From Aphrocallistes beatrix (taxonomy: Eukaryota; Porifera; Hexactinellida; Sceptrulophora; Aphrocallistidae): a stretch of 64,000 nucleotides of DNA. Position numbers and translations under genes: made by a program. The DNA is taken from NCBI GenBank assembly GCA_963281255.1, contig OY725488.1, positions 5,541,925 to 5,605,924 on the forward strand. The letters are read 5' to 3'. Of this stretch, positions 1 through 9,000 are shown one piece after another; position 1 is the first letter of the stretch; the number at the start of each line of letters is the position of its first letter. Under the pieces are notes generated by a model. That model worked only from the letters and a program-made list of their open reading frames with translations. It did no database searches and was not told the DNA's origin.

Positions 1-258
1 CCAAATTCAATTCCTATAAATGAGTTGACGGAATTGAGTGAATTTGGAGAGCAATCCCTCCTGAAACTGCGCTTCCTTACCTCACTCCTCTTCAAACAGA
101 CAGGGACGTACACAGGCATATGTAAGGAGGTGATGCAGCTAGAAGAAATAGTGGGAAAACTAAAATTTAGTGTTCTGGAAAGCAAAATTGATTTTGACTC
201 GTCAATTCTAGCGCAGTTATTGACAACGTGCAGTAAGATTGTGCTGGAGCTTTCTTAG
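1..258 (+). CDS. 3' end of an unidentified protein-coding gene (partial)
   Basis: An open frame enters from the left edge and runs 85 codons to a TAG at 256-258. The peptide is leucine-rich, probably helical, with no motif I recognise, and coding-like in composition. There is no start codon inside the window, so the gene begins upstream. The same frame stays open for another 63 codons after the TAG (see the next entry), so the true 3' end is uncertain: the TAG lies at the end of a pyrimidine-rich stretch (CTTTCTTAG) that could equally be a splice acceptor. Function unknown. Confidence 0.5.
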   Translation, partial: PNSIPINELTELSEFGEQSLLKLRFLTSLLFKQTGTYTGICKEVMQLEEIVGKLKFSVLESKIDFDSSILAQLLTTCSKIVLELS

Positions 259-450
259 GAGAAATACGAGAGATTGATCTGTGTCGATTTCAAGGTTATG
301 CCCAATCTACCTGATACTCGTACCGCTTCGGATTCAAGAAAACTGAGTTTAATGGAAGTATCAAAATTCATTCCCAACAAACTCACGCAGTGCTGTCTGT
401 GCCAAGAGATACCATTTCTTTTGACTCTGTTTTCACATTGCAATGCATGA
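259..450 (+). other. In-frame open extension after the TAG: possible last exon or readthrough
   Basis: Directly after the TAG the same frame continues for 63 codons to a TGA at 448-450. The peptide ends in a cysteine cluster (QCCLCQ, then HCNA) and looks coding-like. Because TTTCTTAG just before it resembles a 3' splice site, it may be the final exon of the upstream gene. The only obvious GTAAG donor nearby (233) would give a 26-nt intron and break the frame. Alternatives are stop-codon readthrough, a base error at the TAG, or chance. Confidence 0.3.
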
Positions 451-563
451 ATTAAATACTGCTCCCATACTAGCGGGAATCATGTTTCAAATTAGAATTC
501 CCTATTGTTATGTTATATTACGCAGATGTATTTTTCATACAAACTAGAATTGGCTAAGTGGAT

Positions 564-2873
564 ATGGACATTTCCAGATTTTCAGATCCAGACTTTGAGG
601 TTAAGAGTTGGATAAACGAGATGCTCTCGCCCTCCCAGAAAGGCGAACCGGTGCAGACCTCGCCCGGCACTTCTCCCTTCGAAGTGCAGGCCTCCAACTT
701 GATGATGAAGCTGCAGCTCATGGTGCAGGAGCTGCAGAGCAAGGTGCAGGAGGCCGGACACCGGATGGTCTCTTCCATTCCTAAAACGGTCCGCGACCTG
801 GAATCTCTGAAGTTGGAGGCCCGCAGTCTGAGACAGGAGTTGGGGCAGATCGACAGGCAGGTGGACATCTTCAAGCAGGACTACAGTCTGGACGTGCAGA
901 GCCTGAAGTCGCTGGACGCAGTCAAGCGCCGCCTGGAGCTGAGCATCAACGACTTGAAAGAGGCGAACAACTGGAGCGTGCTCACCCAAGACCTGGACGA
1001 AATTCTGTACAGCAAGGACCCGCAGCAGATCTCCCAGCGCATCTCCAACCTGAACAGGTGTCTCCAGCTGTTGAAGCGGGAGAGCGACCTCAATGTGTCG
1101 CAGACAGAGCAGGTGGCACTGGTTGGCGGAATGCAGCGAGAACTCAGACAGATCCTGGCCGCTCCCCTCTCACACGCCCTCTCCTCTCACGACCTGAAGG
1201 AGGCGACTACCCTCATCAACTTGACGCTAGAGGCAGACATTCCGGACCTCCTCCCCCTTTTGTACTCGCAACACTGCCAGGAGGTGTTAGACCGGAAGTG
1301 GGAGGAGTTAGAGGAAGCCGATCTCAGAGACAAAATTCAACAATTTTTTCAATTTCTTGTTACTTTTTGGGAGACAGAGCTCAACTTTTCGCTCACTTGC
1401 TTCCCCTCTCCTCTCCAAGTTCTCTGTTCATCTCTTTCCAAATCTCTCTCCAAGGAATGCAGCTTATTCAGACAAATGCTGCTTTCGGAGTTCCCGCTAG
1501 AATCTCCGTACAAAGACTTCACAGCTCACTTTCCACAGCTGATCGCCATCAAGTCTAACGCAGACCTTTTCATTGCGCATTTTGAAGGGAGCGTTTTACC
1601 GATGCTCAACTCCGAGTCAGGTGGGCCTACTGAAGAGGATTTGAGCGCAGCACAGCTGCTCTGGTCCACTCTCCACTCCCCCTTCCAGCCCTACCTGCTC
1701 CAATACCTGCAGATAGGCCGAGCACTCACAGCTGACTTCCTCTCCAGCACCTGCCCTGCCCCAGCCAGCCAGAGCTTGGAGCTGTTCTCGGAGGAGATCA
1801 ACACCTCCGCACAGCACCTCACGTCCTACCTGGGCCAGCAGCTCCACACCTGCTGCTCCTTCTCCGGAGGTCTGCTGTTCCACGAGCTGGTGCAGCTCAC
1901 CGACAGTTGCTGCGAGCAGTTCTGCAACATCTGGACTCAGCGCGTGGAGGGGTTCCCTCTCGAGCACAAGGACTCCTCCTTGCTGGGACATCTCTTCTCG
2001 CTGCTCGCATCTCTGGGAGACCTGTCTCTTGCTGTGCAGCTGAAGCAGAGGGAGCTGTACACTTCTATCAGCGTGTCGATCCGTGAGGTGTTTGGGGAGG
2101 ATAGTCTGGATCCACTGGGAAGGATATGCCTCGTACCGACTGATTCACCGCACTACCACTCCCTTCAGAAGGTGAGGGATTCCCTCCTCGAGCTCGAAGA
2201 CTCCCAGAGTCTGTCTGACATCTGCTACCTCACGAACATAGCTCTGGCCTCTCTCAACAACAGAGCTGGCGCTTTGCTATTCTCCTCTCTCACGCACAGG
2301 ATCACGCAAGCTCTCCACCAATCCTCCCTCGCGGCTGCGTACTCCGAGGAGAGCAGAGAGGCGGAGGTGAGGGGAGAAACGCCGGCGTTTGACCTCCCCC
2401 CGTCTAACTTCATGACTGAGATCGGAGACTACCTCCTGACCCTGCCGCAGATGATAGAGCCCTTCATCTCGGGGGAAAGTCCCGGGCTCTTCAAATCCCT
2501 CTCTGAGCTGGAGGTGGAATTCACAGAGACAGACACTAACCAGCACTTCTCCATGAAATTGTACGCACACGACAACTTCAGACACATCCTGGAATCAGTG
2601 CTGGGCATGGTCTGTCTCTACACTCAGGAGAAGTACCTCAACTCCGTGATCAGCGTCCACACACTGATTGACTGTGGCCTGACTCAGATATCCACTGACA
2701 TTGTCTACTTTAAGAATATACTGTCAGCTCTGGAGACGGAGATTTTAGAGAATCTCTCTTCTCTCCAGGCTCTCGTAGAGGCGTCGACAGAAGATCTCCA
2801 GCTGCAGCTTAAGGAAAGCAAATTCCCTCAGAGTTTTATTCGTATTTTGTTAGATATTCACATGAACTCCTAG
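564..2873 (+). CDS. COG7: Conserved oligomeric Golgi complex subunit 7 (COG7)
   Basis: A single-exon gene of 769 codons, matching the roughly 770 residues of animal COG7. COG7 belongs to lobe B of the COG tether on Golgi membranes, which retrieves glycosylation enzymes by intra-Golgi retrograde vesicle traffic. The N-terminus MDISRFSDPDFEVKSWIN parallels the conserved COG7 opening. Residues about 45-130 are heptad-rich and predicted coiled coil (SSIPKTVRDLESLKLEARSL), as expected for the bundle-forming end; the rest is helical with no membrane segment. I chose the ATG at 564 rather than the GTG at 558 because it aligns with the family start. Codon use is clearly more GC-rich than in the genes at 26-31 kb. 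The 14-3-3 start lies only 174 bp downstream on the same strand. Confidence 0.93.
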   Translation: MDISRFSDPDFEVKSWINEMLSPSQKGEPVQTSPGTSPFEVQASNLMMKLQLMVQELQSKVQEAGHRMVSSIPKTVRDLESLKLEARSLRQELGQIDRQVDIFKQDYSLDVQSLKSLDAVKRRLELSINDLKEANNWSVLTQDLDEILYSKDPQQISQRISNLNRCLQLLKRESDLNVSQTEQVALVGGMQRELRQILAAPLSHALSSHDLKEATTLINLTLEADIPDLLPLLYSQHCQEVLDRKWEELEEADLRDKIQQFFQFLVTFWETELNFSLTCFPSPLQVLCSSLSKSLSKECSLFRQMLLSEFPLESPYKDFTAHFPQLIAIKSNADLFIAHFEGSVLPMLNSESGGPTEEDLSAAQLLWSTLHSPFQPYLLQYLQIGRALTADFLSSTCPAPASQSLELFSEEINTSAQHLTSYLGQQLHTCCSFSGGLLFHELVQLTDSCCEQFCNIWTQRVEGFPLEHKDSSLLGHLFSLLASLGDLSLAVQLKQRELYTSISVSIREVFGEDSLDPLGRICLVPTDSPHYHSLQKVRDSLLELEDSQSLSDICYLTNIALASLNNRAGALLFSSLTHRITQALHQSSLAAAYSEESREAEVRGETPAFDLPPSNFMTEIGDYLLTLPQMIEPFISGESPGLFKSLSELEVEFTETDTNQHFSMKLYAHDNFRHILESVLGMVCLYTQEKYLNSVISVHTLIDCGLTQISTDIVYFKNILSALETEILENLSSLQALVEASTEDLQLQLKESKFPQSFIRILLDIHMNS

Positions 2874-3047
2874 ACTGAATACCTTGAAAATATCTGAAAG
2901 TTATTGTTCTTATTTATTGATACTATTTAATTATTTCTTTAAGATTTTAATTGTATGCATCGCATTTCATATTTTCAGCGTACAATCAAGTATACCTTGT
3001 AAGTTATACTATTACCTTTTCTTATATTTTAGTACCGTAGTTAGATA

Positions 3048-6000
3048 ATGGAAGACTCCGAGAAACTGATCTATAGAGCTAAATTAGCCGAGCAGACAGA
3101 AAGATATAAAGGTATGTAGACTCAGTGTATAGTATAGTATACACGTATATCGCATATTTGTTAACCTCGAGAAAACTTCCCTGGATTTTAGAATCGAAAT
3201 CCTAGATTATACAGAAAATTCATAGAAGCTATTTTTTTTCCAATTTTTATTCATTAATGACTAATTTCAGTTCGGTTCCTGCGATTTTTGAAGCAGATTC
3301 AAAATCCCTGGATTAGTGAAACACAAATTTAATATCTGATCTGAGTAGATGAATGTTCTACTTGTCAATGAGTTGAGTACGCGAGCTAGAGAACTGTTAG
3401 CAAGAGAGAGTTGCTTTTCTGCTTTGTCGAGTATCTTAATATGTTGTAGAAATGACAGACCTGATGAAGCAGGTGGTGTTAGCGAAGGGAGAGCTCTCAG
3501 ACGAAGAGAGGAATCTTCTTTCTGTTGGGTACAAGAACACGATCGGTTCACGCAGGAGCGCATGGAGAGTTGTAGAAAACATGGAGCAGGAATCAGAGGG
3601 GCCAAAATTATCAGTTATCAAGGTTTTCCTTTTATTAAATTTTTGTGTCTTTCCATCTAAAAAGTTTAAAAAGTACTCATCGAGTTTTAAATATACATAC
3701 TGTTAAATCTGTTCTTGGTCTTTGCATAAACCATAATAAGGAGCTTCATCACTGCTCACTTATGTATAGCTGACGATCCAACGCTGATTGCTCCCATTAA
3801 AAATTGCTATAACTAGACACTCACTTAGGATTTGCAATCATATCTGAAATAGGATTACAATCTATTTCAGGTATAAACTACTATTATTGAATTCCTTTCC
3901 TTGACATGTGACGATATTCTTTTTGGAGTTTATAAAAAACGTAAAACGTATTTGTACTTTTTCTAAAATAACGTATGCATTAGAGCTGGTTGAATTAACC
4001 GACAGAAGGATAATATACGTATATATATGAAATTGTACAATTTCGGTTAACAATCGCATAATAAACAAATTCCAGGCCAGGCTATTCAAGTGACTGGAAT
4101 GATTGGGCGGAATATTGTATACAGCCTTATTCTATGTTGATCGAATGTAACCCGTCTCTCCATCACTATGATAGCATCTTATGACTGGGAAAACGAAACT
4201 GTTGATTCATTTTAGTGCAAATTTATCAGAACCCATATAGCATATAATATCTCTCTTAAGCTACCGCTTGATCATGCTTCTGATTAATTTTATCCACACG
4301 AAATTAATACAACTTGATTCATTTGGTGATAACAATAGGAATATAAAGTCAGTCTAGAGAAGGAAATGGATGAAATATGTGAAGAAGTTCAGAATCTCCT
4401 AACAAGCTTAGTCGATGGATGTTCTGAACCCAATGCCAAAGTGTTCTATCTCAAAATGTAAGTTTATCTGATTGGATATAATTACTTGTATTTTGTAGAC
4501 AGAAAGTCACTTGAATGATTGATTATATATTAAATTTCCTATTGTCTTCCACTGCCATTCTGACTGGCGTTGTTAATGAGTATGTATTTTATATATTAAT
4601 TCCTGTAAAAATGAGGTAAGTTTAAACATTAAAACATTAATTATAATATCATTCTTACACATATTCAAGTCATTTTTGCGAACACACATCCCGATTGAAG
4701 TTTACTACTCAACTTGTGTATAAATTACAAATTTACGTTTGAACTAAAAACACCTTTTAATCAATGGAAAAGCTCTGTCTACCTAAATTGGGAGATTCCA
4801 ATCCATTTTCAATAGAATTGGGCGAGATTCCCCATACATCTGAAACCTCTCACGAGCCTGAAGCAAAGACGAATAAGAAACTGCTACGCCTGATTGCTGT
4901 GTCTGAGTTCGTCAAGCGAGGATGGTTCATACCGATATTTCTCTGCGCTTCTTTTCGCCTATTTAAATATCATCCAGAACACGTTGTACTCAATCAAGGT
5001 AGGAAGAAGGCCCTGCGTTCCATCGTTGTTGTTCTGTTGATAATTGTTTCAATCATCTTCCAATTGCTCTTCTTCTCTATATTCTTCGTGGATTTATGCA
5101 TATATCGTCCTATATTGTTTATCAAAATCCAAACCGAAATGAAAGGAACAGGAGTGACGCATCAGACCAACTCTAACCATTCTTTCTTCCCGTCTCTTTC
5201 CCCTTCCACCAGACTATTCCGTGAATATGAAGACTGGTTTCTTTTCATTTGGGACTACTTATACGGTTTGGTGGGACTTTATTCGACTGCATTTCTCTTT
5301 CTCCACTCCTGGACCCTTCCTACGGACGACTATCCCGGCATCGTTAATCTGATCAGGAATATAATGAAGAACAAGGTAGAGATGTTCGCACCCAACTCGC
5401 ACATCAATCGCATCAGCCCAGTCTGCTTATTCAGAGGTCTCTATAAGTTCGTGAGCTGCTCTGATAACCGGACCGAGAAATGCATCTCTACTCTCTTCTC
5501 CGGAATAGCTTATTCATTCGTAATTGTTTCAAGCCTCATCCTGGTTGTATATTGGATAACGTTGAATGTGATTGGGAGATATTTTAATACAGAGTCGGAA
5601 GACAGCTTATCACAAGATTCAAATGTTTTTCTGCTTTTCATTTTCATCGATACATTCCACTGGCACCTGGCACCAGTAGTTATCTGCTTCCTAATTAGGT
5701 TTTCATGCATGGAGATGTATACAGCGATAGACAAACTCCGTTTTACCTATGTCAGGAAACTAATCAGGCATGCGAATAACCGAGAATCTTCTGTACTAGA
5801 ACCCTCAGTGGATTTATGGAGGGAATTTTACACGATTTTAAACAGAGTGTCCATTATCAGTCTAAGATACGGAAGAATCTGCGCTATCAATATTAACGTA
5901 TTGATATTCTCTGTGCTTGCAATAAGTCTGCATTACATTGATCAGCAGATTGTGACGATTGACAGATTTATCAAGTATGATTGGGTGGATGCGAGCCGAT

Positions 6001-9000
6001 TCCTTGTTTGGTATCTTGTCCACTGGATAAGTGTGTGGTTCATGGTCGATGCAATGGCTACCCTCAACTCTACCATCAGGTTATTCCCGGATGAGATTCT
6101 CATTTCATTCGCCAAATATTCCAGCATTGAGCTCTCTAATGAAATTCAAAATCAGCTAAATTTATGCAGGCAGACTCAGAAAAGGTTTTGTATTCACTTC
6201 TTTGGAGCTGTCAACAGAGCAACAGTTCACGTGATATTAGCATCTGGTGGAGCGACTTTACTCATCTTTGGCTTTGAGGCACTTAAAATACTTTTTAAAA
6301 TAATCAAGATCCAATAACATACATACATACATACATACATTGCTGCTCACACCTAATGGAATCTATAACTTTTTTTTCAAAAGTGGATGTTTATATTAGA
6401 ACTTACAAAATAATCCTTTGTATCTTTTTTTTGTAAAAATATTTAATTAAATCCTTACTATTAAAACTCGATTCATGTTTATAGATATACAAGCGCGCTT
6501 CGCTTGCTTGCGCTGCGCGGCTGGCGGACACAAAGTGTCCGCCGGAGGCGCCCTTTGGGCGCCTGTTGTCACCATTGATTAATTATAAGGGAGATAACAT
6601 CTCTAAATACGTTTGTCCTATTGTTATAATCGATATCGCACGAAAAATCACCAAATTTGTCAATTTTTAAAATTTTGATGCGTAATGATGACGTCATAAC
6701 AAAGTGATGGGTCATCATTTTTTGATGATAGTTGCATCATATGTGAGGTATGTTAGTATACAGATTCTATTAAAATTTCAGCATTCTATCTCCTATAATG
6801 GCTGAGTTATGCTCAAATAACTGTATTGCTTAACTTTTAAAAATGTGACAATGACGTCATAATTCCGTGATGAGTCCACATTTTCGTCTGAGCACAGAAC
6901 TTACTGGAGCCATAGCCAAAAGACTCCCACATGCCAAAAATCTGCTTTCTGTGCCTGACAGTTTCTTCAATCAATTCGTTACAGATATATATATATATAT
7001 ATACTATATATATACACATCTATAAACAGTAATCGAGTTTTAATAGAAGGATATATACACTACCCGGACAAAAGTATTTGCACACTTCATTATCTCACGT
7101 GCATTTAATACTAAAATGGGTCTATTCATGAAGAAAATACTCGAAACGGTTTTCGAAATCTTCGCATTCGAATTAGTTATTGTAGGATATTTCTAATCAA
7201 TTATTAATTCCCAATGTTTTCAAATTATCAATTACTGCCACATTGTGCCACATATGTCCCTTTTTACCATTATACATGATGGTGATGTACTACCTCTTGT
7301 GCCACAGGTTCCTATCTAGGACATTCCCCCTCTGAACCAGACTAATTGTGTTTGCAGTATGACGTAGTGACAGTTCGTGTTTAGCAAGACGTTCACCAGC
7401 ATGACCCCAGTCACAGTACCCTTCTCCCGATAGTTGTTGCTCATCTCCAGCCATGAGCTTGCATATGTAACAGTATACACGACCAACGGCAGGAGAATAG
7501 CACAGCCAAGAACGATGGATAATCTCACCATTCTGAGCTCGTCGACTAAAAATTGCCTTAGTACATCGTCTTATTTCGTTTTTAAGTCCTGATGTCAACT
7601 GAATTTCTGACTTATCGAATTCACCCTCATAATTCTGTAATTTCAATATTTCTTCACTCGACCTGATTGCCCAATAATCGATCATCATGTTCGTTGCTTT
7701 ACCTGGCCATAATCCAATATCATATCCAAATCCATCGAAAGGAGCGACTCCAATCACACCAACAGAATCTGCCGGATTGGCGATATCATCAATACTTAGA
7801 TCGTTCAGTGGTGGCAGGATAAGCAGATCCTTTTTTTATGAAGAAAAAATTGATGTGATGCATTTATTTTTCTTCTGTTCAGCTTCCTGTCGTATCGTTT
7901 TCTCCCTGGCGGCTTTCCGTTTTGATGCCCCACTACTGTATTTTCGCACTTTTATGTCGATCACTATGCAGCCTCATGTAGTAATGTCGCATAGCCGGTG
8001 CCATGGATTTGTAAGCAAGCGTAATTGTGAGCAAGCGTAATTGTGAGCAAACGTAATTGTGAGCAAGCGTAATTGTGAGCAAGCGTAATTGTGAGCAAAC
8101 GTAATTGTGAGCAAACGTAATTGTGAGCAAACGTAATTGTGAGCAAGCGTAATTGTGAGCAAACGTAATTGTGAGCAAACGTAATTGTGAGCAAACGTAA
8201 TTGTGAGCAAGCGTCATTGTGAGCAAACGTAATTGTGAGCAAGCGTCATTGTGAGCAAGCGTCATTGTGAGCAAGCGTCATTGTGAGCAAGCGTAATTGT
8301 GAGCAAGCGTAATTGTGAGCAAACGTAATTGTGAGCAAACGTAATTGTGAGCAAACGTAATTGTGAGCAAACGTAATTGTGAGCAAGCGTCATTGTGAGC
8401 AAACGTAATTGTGAGCAAGCGTCATTGTGAGCAAGCGTCATTGTGAGCAAACGTAATTGTGAGCAAACGTAATTGTGAGCAAGCGTCATTGTGAGCAAGC
8501 GTCATTGTGAGCAAACGTAATTGTGAGCAAGCGTCATTGTGAGCAAGCGTCATTGTGAGCAAACGTAATTGTGAGCAAGCTTAATTGTGAGCAAGCCGGC
8601 CCTGTGTAGTAATGTAGTAATGAGTCTAATTCATTAAAAAAGTAATATACAAGTTACGAATGATCTAATAATTCAACAGATAGCCTTTATATATTTATTT
8701 GTATCATTACGTTGGGTAAAATTTTGAAATGAAAATGAAAAATGAGATTTGCTGCATACATATTAGTGAGAGTATTTCATTAGAAAAACACGTACAAATA
8801 ATTTATGTCAATTTGTGGGGGCCCTGTGCGGCCGCACACTCCGCACGCTCCTAAATCCGCTACTGCTACCCAGACTAAAGTATTCAACCGCCACGAAAAC
8901 CTCCATACAAATAGTATTAAAGTGAATCTGCTCATAAATGAATATGTACTCAAACTGTAAAAAAATACTCTTTTTAAAATTTCAAATTCGTAAACCACAT

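Noticed and set aside
582-2585. Several frames of 60-166 codons overlapping COG7 on both strands
   Set aside because: Shadows of a GC-rich coding gene; no independent motifs.
7933-8498. Several long minus-strand frames of repeated residues over the minisatellite
   Set aside because: They arise from the stop-free 16-bp repeat in all three frames and sit in an intron; not genes.
8012-8598. CRISPR-like regular repeat
   Set aside because: Units are directly adjacent with no unique spacers, and the host is an animal; it is a minisatellite.
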